A DNA stretch of 64,000 nt from Bifidobacteriaceae bacterium (GCA_022650895.1 JALCQC010000008.1:1-64000), one strand, 5' to 3'; positions 45,282-54,082 are shown, counted from the first letter of the stretch. The notes: a model not told the origin generated them from the sequence alone. Numbers and translations: made by a program.

Positions 45282-47006
45282 TCACCCCTCCAAGCCCTGT
45301 GCGAAGAAGCGATACTCGTGCTCTGACGAGATCAAAGCGGCGTCCATCATGGCCCCGTATTCCTCAATACCGGCGCTGCCAGCAAGACGATTGCAAATCT
45401 CGAGCTCACGTGCGACGTAGCCATCGAAGGCCGTGCTCGAATACGCTTTGATCCACGGTCCATAGGGATGCGCCTCAAGATCGAGATTCAGCGAAAGCGC
45501 GGCATGCGCAATCTGCTTTCCAATCTCGGCATACAACCAGTAGCACGGCATCACCACGGCGGCGAGCGTCGAATAAAGTCCTTGGTCCGCCACCAGATGC
45601 TCATGGCCGAGATAGTTCGCAGTCGTCTCCGACATCGGCGCAAGCGCGGGATCGAAACCGTTGCCGAGAAACCAGTTACGATGCAGCTGGAGTTCCGCCT
45701 CGACGCCACGCTCCGCACCTTGGGCGAAGAAGACTCGTTCGGAGATATCGTCAGCCCGGGAGGCGGCAAGAGCGAGGAGCGACGTATAGTCCCGCAGATA
45801 AAGGTCGTCCTGATGAAGATACTTCGCGAAGTTTTCCAGCGGCAGGCTGCCGTCAATTAGGGCGACGATGAAGGGCATCGAGGAAATGCGGTCACGAACC
45901 GGTTTCACCCGATTCCAGTAGTCGCTGGAAAAGCTCATGGCGGTCGGAGCCTTCTGCCACGTGAAATCGATGGGGCCATGTCCCTTACCCACCTGGAGTT
46001 TGTCGGCGGATCGAATCGCACCCGTTATCCACCGCTTCGCCGCGACGGCGGTTTCCTTCCATGACGTTTTTTGGGGGCGCAGGGCAGCGAGCGAGCTGGA
46101 CAACGAGTCACCGGTTCCGTGCACGTTGACGGTGGGAATAGCAGCGCCCGGGATGCGAATGACGGTCGGTTCGGGCGAATGCCCCTCCTCCGTCTCCCCA
46201 CCCGGAACGGTGAGTGCAGGTGCGGGGACAGATACGGGTGCGGACGCAGGTGCGGATGCGGCGGGCAGCACGAGAGCATCCGAGGCATCGGCGGCTCCTT
46301 GCAACGCAAGCATTCCCGACGTGGCATAGACACCGACACTCAGCTGACGAACGACATCCGTCGCCTGCTCCACCATCTGGTCCCAAGTGGAAGCAGCCTC
46401 ATCGGCTCCGGAAAGGGCGGCGAGCTCGGGGATGTTGGGCGTAATGATATCCGCCATCGGAAGCACGGTTCGCAAGGCCTTCTCGGCGTCCGGGGTGAGC
46501 AGGGCGTCCGAGGACTTTGCATACATCACCGGATCGATCACCACAAAGGGCCTCCGCACCTCACCTCGTGAGGCGGCGTCAAGCAGCTCCTGAAGCCAAG
46601 AGCGTACAACATCAATGATTTCAACGGTTCCGAGCATGCCAATCTTCATGGAATCGATGGCCGAATCGGTGCTGACGGAATCCAGCTGGGCACGGATGAA
46701 GGCAGGATCCATGTTGACGATATCCGTCACGCCCTGCGTATTTTGTGCCAGGACGCTGGTCATTACGGCGTACCCATAGACGCCGTGGGCGGTGAAGACC
46801 TTCATGTCGGCCATGGTTCCCGCCCCACCGATGGGATCGGATCCTTCGATTGAGAGGACCCGGGCACGGCTCGGCGCGGCCGTGGCTGCAGTTGCGGATG
46901 TAGTTGCTGCAGCTGCGGCTATGGTTGCTGCGTCGGCCGCAGCTGTCTCAAAAGGTTCAAGGAACGACGACGGCATTGATTCAGCCAGATTTCCTGAATT
47001 CGTCAT
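45282..47006 (-). CDS. ThiD-TenA fusion: HMP(-P) kinase plus aminopyrimidine aminohydrolase
   Basis: A 574-residue bifunctional protein for thiamine pyrimidine salvage. After a 45-residue Ala/Thr-rich leader comes a ThiD domain (L-S-I-E-G-S-D-P-I-G-G-A-G, V-V-I-D-P-V-M, H-G-T-G) and, from about residue 350, a TenA domain with F-A-K-Y-L-H-Q-D-D-L-Y and the catalytic Cys in M-P-C-Y-W-L-Y. TenA frees HMP from degraded thiamine; ThiD phosphorylates it. In the ThiD part the usual G-T-G-C is G-T-G-D, unlike the separate ThiD upstream, and an Ala/Pro insert lies near residue 255. The ATG shares one base with the upstream stop (TAATG). Last gene of the riboswitch-controlled operon. Confidence 0.9.
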   Translation of the reverse strand: MTNSGNLAESMPSSFLEPFETAAADAATIAAAAATTSATAATAAPSRARVLSIEGSDPIGGAGTMADMKVFTAHGVYGYAVMTSVLAQNTQGVTDIVNMDPAFIRAQLDSVSTDSAIDSMKIGMLGTVEIIDVVRSWLQELLDAASRGEVRRPFVVIDPVMYAKSSDALLTPDAEKALRTVLPMADIITPNIPELAALSGADEAASTWDQMVEQATDVVRQLSVGVYATSGMLALQGAADASDALVLPAASAPASAPVSVPAPALTVPGGETEEGHSPEPTVIRIPGAAIPTVNVHGTGDSLSSSLAALRPQKTSWKETAVAAKRWITGAIRSADKLQVGKGHGPIDFTWQKAPTAMSFSSDYWNRVKPVRDRISSMPFIVALIDGSLPLENFAKYLHQDDLYLRDYTSLLALAASRADDISERVFFAQGAERGVEAELQLHRNWFLGNGFDPALAPMSETTANYLGHEHLVADQGLYSTLAAVVMPCYWLYAEIGKQIAHAALSLNLDLEAHPYGPWIKAYSSTAFDGYVARELEICNRLAGSAGIEEYGAMMDAALISSEHEYRFFAQGLEG

Positions 47007-48061
47007 TATTGCAGTCCTTCCGGGAGAAACACGGTGTTCCACAGCTGGTCGATCGGCCCGTGTCCCTGCCCCACCATCAGACCATCGGCATGCGCGATGG
47101 TACCGTTCATATACTTCTTGGTTTGTCGGGCAGCATTGGCCCATGATTCGTCCAGGATCATCCCTTGGACACGGAAAGTCGCGAGCGCACTCGAAAGCGT
47201 GCATCCGGTTCCGTGAGTGTTCTTGGTGGCGATGCGGGTGCCCGGGAGGCGCGTCACATGAGCCGTCCCGCGTTCACTGACCTCACTGAAAGCCGCAGAG
47301 TCCTCACTCCATTCGACAAAAGCGTCGCTACGATCGTCGGAACCTTCGAGATGGCCCGATTTCGCGTACACCATTACTCCCGTCTGTTTCGCCAACTGGG
47401 CTGCCTGCGCACACATCTGTTCCCACGTGCTGGCCCTGTCGGTATCCAGGAGTGCCGCCATCTCCGGAATGTTCGGAGTCACCACGTCGATGAGTCCGCT
47501 GGAGATCAGTTTGCGCAGAGATGCTACCGATGTCTCGTTGAGAAGCCGGGTGCCGGAAGTGGAGATCATGACGGGATCGAGGACCACAGGGAAGTGGATT
47601 CCGTCCGTTCTCAGCTCCTGCATGCGCAGGGTTCCCAGCCATTCGTGAACGGTGTCAATAATTTCTGTGGAGCCGAGCATGCCGATTTTGATGCCGTCGA
47701 TGGTGACATCGTCGCTGACGGCATTAAGCTGCATCTTCACCATGTCGGGTGAAATGGCGCGGACGGAACGAACCTCCTGAGTGTTCTGCGCCACCACATT
47801 CGTGATGACACCCATTCCGTAGGCGCCCAACGCTGCGAAGGTGCGTAGATCGGCCATGAGTCCCGCGCCGCCGCTGGGATCCGTGCCGGCGATGGAGAGT
47901 ATGCGCACGCGACGAGGCATGTTGTGCACGTCGTCGCCAGTACCGTCAGGGCAGTCGGAATCAGCCGCATGACTAGGATAATCCGGACTGCCGGAATGGC
48001 CGGAACGGTCTGAATAGCCGAAACTATCCGCAGACGAACCGCTTTCCGTGATCTCACTCAC
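47006..48061 (-). CDS. thiD: Hydroxymethylpyrimidine (phosphate) kinase ThiD
   Basis: A 351-residue ThiD with L-S-I-A-G-T-D-P-S-G-G-A-G, I-K-I-G-M-L-G, V-V-L-D-P-V-M and the intact N-T-H-G-T-G-C-T-L-S. It phosphorylates HMP and HMP-P. About 45 extra Ser/Asp/Gly residues precede the fold. The start is a GTG at 48061 that overlaps the thiE stop by four bases (GTGA), with GGAAGAGGG upstream; no ATG near this place gives a plausible start. The kinase is encoded twice in this operon, here and in the ThiD-TenA fusion. Confidence 0.93.
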   Translation of the reverse strand: MSEITESGSSADSFGYSDRSGHSGSPDYPSHAADSDCPDGTGDDVHNMPRRVRILSIAGTDPSGGAGLMADLRTFAALGAYGMGVITNVVAQNTQEVRSVRAISPDMVKMQLNAVSDDVTIDGIKIGMLGSTEIIDTVHEWLGTLRMQELRTDGIHFPVVLDPVMISTSGTRLLNETSVASLRKLISSGLIDVVTPNIPEMAALLDTDRASTWEQMCAQAAQLAKQTGVMVYAKSGHLEGSDDRSDAFVEWSEDSAAFSEVSERGTAHVTRLPGTRIATKNTHGTGCTLSSALATFRVQGMILDESWANAARQTKKYMNGTIAHADGLMVGQGHGPIDQLWNTVFLPEGLQ

Positions 48062-48777
48062 GCGATCGCCCTCTTCCAGGCCGCAGCAAGATTCTCGGTG
48101 GCGGCACGCACATCGTCCGCATGCGCAATCGCCGAAATGACGCACAGGCCCGAGGCTCCGGCCGCAGCCACGTCAGCGGCATCCGCAGCCGTCACGCCAC
48201 CGATCGCAACGACAGGAACCTGTGCCAACTTCACCAATTCGGCGAATCTGCGTGCACCGAGCCCAGCGCCGGCACCGGCCTTGGAAATCGTGGGATGGTA
48301 GGCACCTATTCCGAGGTAGTCAGCCGCCACCGCGTCCGCGGCGGTGACCGTGGCCGCGGTATTCGCCGACAACCCCACCACCGACCCAGGAGCGAGCATG
48401 GCGGAAGCATGACTGACAGGTAAATCGTCTTGTCCCACGTGCACGCCGTCGACGCGCAAACCCTCACGTTGAGCGGCTAAGGCCACGTCCACGCGATCAT
48501 CAATAACAAAGAGCGGACGGCTTTGAGCGGGGCATTCGGCTAGAATCTCGTCAATTGCGCGCGCCATCTGCAGAATCTCGCGGGCATCCGCGGGTTTCGC
48601 ACGCAGCTGCAAAAAGGTGGTGCCGCCCTTCACCGCTTCGCGTACGGTCGTGAGCAGGTCACGCCCCTGTGGCGCAACATCCTGAGGACCGACCACAAAA
48701 TAAGTCGCCAAACTCTTTTCGATAAACAATTTCCTCTTGGCATCGTCGCGCAGAGACGGATGCAGTTCCATAGACAT
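48058..48777 (-). CDS. thiE: Thiamine-phosphate synthase ThiE
   Basis: A 239-residue TIM-barrel enzyme that joins HMP-PP and thiazole phosphate to thiamine phosphate. Marks are Y-F-V-V-G, T-F-L-Q-L-R-A-K, I-D-D-R-V-D-V-A, G-V-H-V-G-Q-D-D-L, G-L-S-A-N-T, D-Y-L-G-I-G-A-Y-H-P-T and V-V-A-I-G-G-V. The start at 48777 follows GAAAGGCGG. It lies 61 bases after thiM and overlaps thiD. Confidence 0.95.
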   Translation of the reverse strand: MSMELHPSLRDDAKRKLFIEKSLATYFVVGPQDVAPQGRDLLTTVREAVKGGTTFLQLRAKPADAREILQMARAIDEILAECPAQSRPLFVIDDRVDVALAAQREGLRVDGVHVGQDDLPVSHASAMLAPGSVVGLSANTAATVTAADAVAADYLGIGAYHPTISKAGAGAGLGARRFAELVKLAQVPVVAIGGVTAADAADVAAAGASGLCVISAIAHADDVRAATENLAAAWKRAIA

Positions 48778-48838
48778 CAGAAGACCGCCTTTCTATTGTC
48801 TTTCCATGTCTTTTTAGTCTTTTTATGCTTCCGGTTTC

Positions 48839-49666
48839 CTATGCTTCGGCTTCCGGTTTCCCTGCGTTCTCTATTTCAGAGCGCTCAGGTGCCGAGACGT
48901 CCTCCGGGGTCAGCGCATACAGCTCATCCAAGAAATGTGGCTGGTAGGTCCCCGGGCCTGCTGCGAGCTTCTCTGCACGTTCCGCAGCAATGTTGAAGGC
49001 CACGGAGGCCGCCACCGCAGCAACAAGCGGGCTGGCACACACACCAGCAAAGGCGGCGGTCACGCCTCCCAGAGCGCAGCCAGCTCCGGTTATCTTCGTG
49101 CTGAGAAGTGAACCTCCTGGAGTGCGAACGACCTGTTTCCCGTCTGTGATGAGATCCGTAGCGCCCGAAATGGCAATGACAGCACCACAACGCTCGTTGA
49201 GCGCAAACGCGGCAGGGAGCGCTGAACTTGGGTCATCGCCGGAATCCACTCCCTTCCCCGCCGACACTCCACCCGAGAGCGCAATAATTTCCGATGCATT
49301 TCCCCGGATGACAGAGGGGTGGAAGTCGAGGATGAACTTAGCGAGACGCGTACGTGGCTGCAGCGCACCGACCGCGACGGGATCGAGCACCCATGGCGTC
49401 CCCGCTTTCTCGGCCGCATGGGCGGTGAGTGGAATGGTGACGCGCTTGTCGGTAGAGAGCGTTCCCACGTTGATGAGCAGTGCCGAGGCGAGTGCGACGA
49501 AATCGTCGGCCTCGCCGGGGTCGGCGGCCATCGCAGGAGAGCCTCCCACCGCGAGTATGGCGTTCGCGACGAAGTTTGTGGTCACCTCATTCGTCATGCA
49601 CTGCACGAGTGGCGTGCGGCGACGGAGATCAGTGAGAGCGGTGGAAAGATTGTTATGAAGTGTCAT
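48839..49666 (-). CDS. thiM: Hydroxyethylthiazole kinase ThiM
   Basis: A 275-residue enzyme that phosphorylates salvaged thiazole alcohol. Marks are P-L-V-Q-C-M-T-N-E-V-T-T-N-F-V-A-N, G-G-S-P-A-M, W-V-L-D-P-V-A-V-G, G-N-A-S-E-I and the active-site T-G-A-G-C-A-L-G-G. First gene of the operon. Its ribosome site (GAAGGGA) is part of the 3' strand of the TPP riboswitch, so translation is directly controlled. Confidence 0.95.
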   Translation of the reverse strand: MTLHNNLSTALTDLRRRTPLVQCMTNEVTTNFVANAILAVGGSPAMAADPGEADDFVALASALLINVGTLSTDKRVTIPLTAHAAEKAGTPWVLDPVAVGALQPRTRLAKFILDFHPSVIRGNASEIIALSGGVSAGKGVDSGDDPSSALPAAFALNERCGAVIAISGATDLITDGKQVVRTPGGSLLSTKITGAGCALGGVTAAFAGVCASPLVAAVAASVAFNIAAERAEKLAAGPGTYQPHFLDELYALTPEDVSAPERSEIENAGKPEAEA

Positions 49667-49670
49667 ACGA

Positions 49671-49764
49671 CATCCCTTCGCTAGTGCTGGCTAGAGCAGG
49701 TTCGGCGGGTATTTCTCAGCGTGTGAAGCGACGGCCAAAGCCACCGATCACAAGCACCCCGTGT
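49671..49764 (-). promoter_or_regulatory. TPP (THI-box) riboswitch
   Basis: On the minus strand the conserved elements occur in order: ACACGGGGTGC, then GCTGAGA, AATACCCG, GAACCTG and finally AGCGAAGGGA. This is the TPP aptamer. The last element is the closing P1 strand and also the Shine-Dalgarno of thiM, six bases before its ATG, so TPP binding should hide the ribosome site. Confidence 0.95.
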
Positions 49765-49839
49765 CTTGCAGTTACAGCCTAGAAAACGGCACGGACGGGA
49801 ACTGCACTACATCTGGCGATGCGTGAGTTTGCAGTCCGA

Positions 49840-49915
49840 GAAGCAGTTCCACTAGGCCGCAGAACGATTCCGTCCGCGGAGCAATTCCACAGACCGCAAA
49901 ACGACTCTGCCGCGG
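49840..49915. repeat. Two diverged 38-bp tandem units
   Basis: Units begin GAAGCAGTTCC (49840) and GGAGCAATTCC (49878) and stay similar through CCGCAGAACG/CCGCAAAACG. An inverted GGAACTGC lies just upstream near 49798. Non-coding. Confidence 0.5.
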
Positions 49916-49944
49916 CATGCAAATGTAAAAACTCCACTCTTGGG

Positions 49945-50081
49945 ACGTCACTTGCGTGGTTGTGCGGAGACTTTTCATGAGCCGCCTCATATCTTGCTTC
50001 GAAGCATTGGAAGTTCAGCCAGATAAGGTTGGATTTCAAGGGGTCTCCGCGAAAATCTCCGCACAATCGTGCAGCCGACGT
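49945..50081. mobile_element. Inverted-repeat element, copy 2 (MITE-like, 137 bp)
   Basis: Left end ACGTCACTTGCGTGGTTGTG and on (49945-49976) mirrors the right end (50051-50081), sharing TTGTGCGGAGA exactly. It shares ends with the element at 44883-45007, in the opposite relative orientation, but the interiors have diverged. Non-coding. Confidence 0.6.
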
Positions 50082-50137
50082 ACCAAGACTCAAAAAATGC
50101 TCGCTGTTGTGCAAAGAATCTGATGCTATTAGACAAA

Positions 50138-50215
50138 GTCGCTAGATAAGTCCGCTAGCTGGGTCCGCTAGAGGCAATCTGCTAAATACAGTCTCTAGAT
50201 AAGTCCGTCAGATGA
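50138..50215. repeat. Six imperfect 12-15 bp tandem repeats
   Basis: Units built on GTCCGCTAGATAA start at 50138, 50150, 50163, 50178, 50191 and 50203. A minisatellite-like stretch between the inverted-repeat element and the MFS gene. The rest of 50216-50462 shows nothing recognisable. Confidence 0.6.
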
Positions 50216-50462
50216 GCCCACCATGCGAAACTCTTAGACGCTCCCACATAACGCAAACCTCTGCATGCGTCCGCATAACACGATTTCGCAGCAAAGCGGC
50301 CCTACTCTTCTACCCCAAATCCGAACATTCTTCGGCTTTCAGAAGATTCTCAGAAAGGCCCTTGGCAATGCTAGGAATCATCTGATACCAATGAAATTGG
50401 CACATTCATTTGCTGTCGAGAAAGGACCACCCGCACACCGCTTCACACCCGGAAGGGGCATG

Positions 50463-51743
50463 ATGCCTACGAATCCATCGCAAGCACCCGCAAACACCCC
50501 CGCGGAGGCAGCCGCACCACGCACTTCTGCGCTCAAAACCTCCGATTATCGCCTCACCGTCTACGCCTGCTTCAATGGCTACATCGCGCAGGCAGTCGTC
50601 AATAACTTCCTCCCTCTGCTCTTCATCACCTTCACCACCACTTTCGGAATCAACTTCGAAGAGCTTTCCATCCTCATCAGTCTGAACTTCTTCCTCCAGC
50701 TGCTGATGGACGCGTTCGCCGGAAAGTACGTGGACCGCATTGGCTACAAGCCCTCCATGATCGCCGCACACATCATGTGCGCCGTAGGGTTAATCAGCCT
50801 CGGAATACTCCCGTTCCTTCTGCCTAACGCCTTCACCGGCATCGTCATCTCCGTCATCGTGTACGCACTCGGAGGCGGACTCATCGAAGTCATGGTCTCC
50901 CCTGTCGTCGAAGCGGCACCCTCGGATAACAAAGAGCAGACCATGAGCCTTCTCCACTCCTTCTACTCGTGGGGACAGGTGTTGGTGGTGCTTATTTTCG
51001 TCGGCTTCGTCGCGCTCTTCGGTGCAGACGCGTGGCCCGTTCTCGCAATGCTCTTCGGATTGATTCCGATCACCGGAATCTTCATGTTCGCCAAGGCGCC
51101 CATGCCCAGCATTGTGGATGAGGACGAGCGCATCAATTTCGGAGAGCTCATGCGCCGCCCCGCGATGTGGTTCTTCTGCGTCATGATGATCTGCTCCGCG
51201 GCGGCCGAGCTGGGTATGAGCCAGTGGTCATCGGCCTTTGCGGAATCGGGACTCGGCGTCAGCAAGGTCGTCGGCGATCTCGCAGGTCCCTGCGCCTTCG
51301 CCGCCATGATGGGACTCGCGCGCATCTTCTACGCACGCTACGGGCACAAGATCGATCTACGCAACGCCATCCACTACTCGGCGGCACTCTGCGTCGTCTC
51401 CTATCTGCTGGTCGCCCTCAGCCCCTGGGCTGCACTCTCCCTCATCGGGTGCGCGCTGACAGGCCTCTCCGTCGGCCTCATGGCACCCGGGTTACTCTCC
51501 CTCGGCGCACAGAAGATTCCCAACGGCGGCACTCCCATGTTCTCCCTCATGCAGTTCTCACAGGACATCGGCGGCACTTTCGGCCCGCTTGCCATCGGTG
51601 CCATTGCAGGAATTTTCGGAGACGACCTCCACGTGGGACTCCTCTCCGCAACCATCTTCCCGCTCATCATGTTCATCGCCACAGTCGGCAAGGGAGTACG
51701 CAAGCGCATGGGAACAGGCGGTGAACTCGGTCAGGCGGCATAA
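50463..51743 (+). CDS. MFS transporter, substrate unknown
   Basis: About 426 residues with 12 hydrophobic segments. A 35-residue Pro/Ala-rich cytoplasmic N-terminus is followed by Y-A-C-F-N-G-Y-I-A-Q-A and the MFS loop A-G-K-Y-V-D-R-I-G-Y-K-P. The second half has G-A-Q-K-I-P-N-G-G-T and F-S-Q-D-I-G-G-T-F-G-P, as in FucP-like sugar carriers, but no sugar can be assigned. The ATG at 50463 is preferred because GGAAGGGG lies five bases before it (ATG at 50460 also possible). Longer upstream reading would cover repeat DNA and is unlikely. Confidence 0.85.
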   Translation: MPTNPSQAPANTPAEAAAPRTSALKTSDYRLTVYACFNGYIAQAVVNNFLPLLFITFTTTFGINFEELSILISLNFFLQLLMDAFAGKYVDRIGYKPSMIAAHIMCAVGLISLGILPFLLPNAFTGIVISVIVYALGGGLIEVMVSPVVEAAPSDNKEQTMSLLHSFYSWGQVLVVLIFVGFVALFGADAWPVLAMLFGLIPITGIFMFAKAPMPSIVDEDERINFGELMRRPAMWFFCVMMICSAAAELGMSQWSSAFAESGLGVSKVVGDLAGPCAFAAMMGLARIFYARYGHKIDLRNAIHYSAALCVVSYLLVALSPWAALSLIGCALTGLSVGLMAPGLLSLGAQKIPNGGTPMFSLMQFSQDIGGTFGPLAIGAIAGIFGDDLHVGLLSATIFPLIMFIATVGKGVRKRMGTGGELGQAA

Positions 51744-51871
51744 GCCACGGCTCGCGTACGGCTCCAACGGTTCTCGGCACGTCACGACCTTCAGGACGCG
51801 TCAGCGGCCCTCAGCGCCTCAGCAGCCCTCAGCGGCTCAGTGACTCACGTGACCCACACGGTCCCACAGGA

Positions 51872-52306
51872 CTACTGATTCGCGGTGTGCTGTTTCTCAT
51901 CCTCGCGCATCACGTCTCGTGCGATCCACGCCATGACGAGCGCCGCAAGACGGTCAATCTCCTCGTCCGTCAGCTCGCGCCCTTTCGGCAGATGATGCCA
52001 TTTCTCGATGCACCCACGGCAGCACGTCGCCGTCGCATGCTGGGCGGTGAACACCGGGTGCCCCCGCCATGGAGTCTGCTTGCCATCCTTGAGTGGGTAG
52101 GCATCTCCGATACGCTTCCGCAACAATTCGTGCGCATGACGGTTGATGGTTTCAGGCCCCTTCTCCACCGTATAGTGCAAATCCTTGGAGCTCAGCGTGA
52201 ATTTCGAGCGGAAGGTGGAATGAGACAGCCTTTCGAGTGTCCGACCAATCCATTCGCTTGTTTCCTCGTCAAGTGGGGAATCACTCGTGGGAGTGCCCTG
52301 CGTCAT
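51872..52306 (-). CDS. DUF4186 family protein
   Basis: About 144 residues. The family core is clear: F-R-S-K-F-T-L-S, D-G-K-Q-T-P-W-R-G-H-P-V-F, A-Q-H-A-T-A-T-C-C-R-G-C and K-W-H-H-L-P-K-G. The paired cysteines and histidines suggest metal binding; function is unknown in the family. Of three close ATGs the one at 52306 has AGGAG at nine bases and is chosen. It is convergent with the MFS gene. An intrinsic terminator on the same strand lies upstream of it, not downstream, so attenuation is possible. Confidence 0.9.
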   Translation of the reverse strand: MTQGTPTSDSPLDEETSEWIGRTLERLSHSTFRSKFTLSSKDLHYTVEKGPETINRHAHELLRKRIGDAYPLKDGKQTPWRGHPVFTAQHATATCCRGCIEKWHHLPKGRELTDEEIDRLAALVMAWIARDVMREDEKQHTANQ

Positions 52307-52392
52307 CGACATCATCTCCTGTTTCTGCAGCCAAGGATAACCGAAAAGGACCGAGCGGAACAGCGACGCCGAAACACACTTCGATAAACGGA

Positions 52393-52428
52393 CAAAAGAA
52401 AACCCGGCGGAGAGAGAAGCCGCCGGGT
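52393..52428 (-). terminator. Intrinsic terminator upstream of the DUF4186 gene
   Basis: ACCCGGCGG (52402-52410) pairs with CCGCCGGGT (52420-52428), followed on the minus strand by TTTTCTTTTG. It lies 87 bases before the DUF4186 start, so it would stop a short leader or small RNA. A TATTAT at 52498-52503 could be its -10. Confidence 0.75.
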
Positions 52429-52612
52429 AAGAGAGAAGAAGAGGGTTCAGTTATCAGGAATAAATCCTGGCCAGTTCGTTTCCTTGCTGACAAAGCAATA
52501 ATAGACTTGCCAACCTGAACGGCACTCCCAAAATTTCCTGAGAATTTGCTTAAATTCCGTACATTGTGGCCGATTACACCACCTTTTCCTGCTCAGGTGA
52601 CACAATTGCCCC

Positions 52613-54082
52613 ATGTCGAAAGCTCATGAATCCGCCATGTCTTCACCAAACCCAGCATCAAAATCCGAAGACGGACTCAAGAAAAACCTCACCAACCGCC
52701 ATATTCAGCTGATCGCGCTCGGCGGAGCCATCGGCACCGGCCTGTTCTATGGTTCCAGCGAATCGATCTCGCTGGCAGGTCCATCGGTCATTTTCGCGTA
52801 TCTCATCGGCGGAATCATCATCTTCCTCGTGGTGCGTGCACTCGGGGAGATGTCGGTCGAAGACCCGAAAGCCGGCGCCTTCAGCTACTATGCCAGCGAA
52901 TACTGGTCACAGCGAGCGGGCTTCGTATCGGGATGGAACTATTGGTTCAATTACATCCTGGTCTCCATGGTGGAGCTCTCGGTGGTGGGCCAGTTCATGA
53001 ACTACTGGTTCCCGCAGATCCCCCAATGGGTGTCCGCGGTCGCCTTCCTCATTCTCATCACCATGGCGAACCTGTTGGGCGTCAAGATGTTCGGCGAATT
53101 TGAGTTCTGGTTCGCCATCATCAAAGTGGTGGCCGTCATTTCGATGATCGTGGCAGGCGTGGTAGTGGTTGCGATGGCGATCCCGGGCGCAAATGGTGCC
53201 GTCGCCTCCTTCTCAAACCTCGTCAACAACGGCGGTCTGTTCCCCAACGGCCTCATGACGCATGCCGGCAACGGTCAGTGGACCGGATTCCTCATGGGCT
53301 TCGTCGTCGTCATGTTCAGCTTCGGAGGCGTGGAGCTCATCGGCGTCACTGCGGGCGAAACCGCCGACCCCAAGCACACCATTCCCAAGGCCACCAACGA
53401 CATCATCTGGCGCATCCTGGTTTTCTACATCGGAGCCCTCACAGTGATCATGGCCGTGGTGCCCTGGGCCCAGATCGGCCAGCCGGACGCGAACGGCACC
53501 GTCATCAGCCCCTTCGTGCAGATCTTCGATTCCATCGGCGTGAAATTCGCCGCCTCCATCCTCAACTTCGTCTGCCTCACCGCCGTGGTGAGCGTCTACA
53601 ACTCGGGCCTGTACTCCAATTCGCGCATGCTGTACTCACTCGCCGAACAAGGCAACGCACCACGGGCACTCTCTAGACTCTCGAAAAACGGTGTGCCGTA
53701 CGTGGGCGTGCTCGCCTCTGCCGCGATTACCGCAGTGGCCGTCGTCATCGTATTCCTCTGGCCGCAATTCGCCTTCAACTATCTGATGGCAATCGCCATG
53801 ATTGCCGCCATCATCAACTGGATCATGATCATGATCACGCAGCTCAAATTCCGCGCCAAGCGCCGCGCGGCCGGAGTAACCACGAAACTGGACTTTCCAC
53901 TTCCGTTACACACAGTGACTCCATGGATCGCGATCGCGTTCCTTCTCGCCGTCGTCGTGCTGATGTGGTTCTCCCCCAGCTACAGGCCAGCTGTCATCAT
54001 CGGTCCCATCTGGCTGGCGATTCTCCTCGGTGCCTACCAGATTGTGCAGGTGCGTAAAGGCAAGAAGAGCGCGAAAAAGTAA
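52613..54082 (+). CDS. Amino acid permease, AAT/APC family
   Basis: A 489-residue importer with 12 transmembrane helices. N-terminal L-T-N-R-H-I-Q-L-I-A-L-G-G-A-I-G-T-G-L-F-Y-G-S is diagnostic of the AAT family (GABA, lysine, aromatic amino acid permeases). Later blocks F-G-G-V-E-L-I-G-V-T-A-G-E and N-S-G-L-Y-S-N-S-R-M-L also fit. The exact amino acid is not clear. The first ATG has no good Shine-Dalgarno; the ATG at codon 9 is an alternative. No lysine riboswitch or T-box could be seen in the 300 bases upstream. Confidence 0.9.
   Translation: MSKAHESAMSSPNPASKSEDGLKKNLTNRHIQLIALGGAIGTGLFYGSSESISLAGPSVIFAYLIGGIIIFLVVRALGEMSVEDPKAGAFSYYASEYWSQRAGFVSGWNYWFNYILVSMVELSVVGQFMNYWFPQIPQWVSAVAFLILITMANLLGVKMFGEFEFWFAIIKVVAVISMIVAGVVVVAMAIPGANGAVASFSNLVNNGGLFPNGLMTHAGNGQWTGFLMGFVVVMFSFGGVELIGVTAGETADPKHTIPKATNDIIWRILVFYIGALTVIMAVVPWAQIGQPDANGTVISPFVQIFDSIGVKFAASILNFVCLTAVVSVYNSGLYSNSRMLYSLAEQGNAPRALSRLSKNGVPYVGVLASAAITAVAVVIVFLWPQFAFNYLMAIAMIAAIINWIMIMITQLKFRAKRRAAGVTTKLDFPLPLHTVTPWIAIAFLLAVVVLMWFSPSYRPAVIIGPIWLAILLGAYQIVQVRKGKKSAKK

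Noticed and set aside
50138-50215. Short repeats considered as a CRISPR array
   Set aside because: Units are 12-15 bases, imperfect and without spacers; no cas genes in the window.
52429-52612. Lysine riboswitch or T-box upstream of the AAT permease
   Set aside because: None of the conserved elements of either class could be found.
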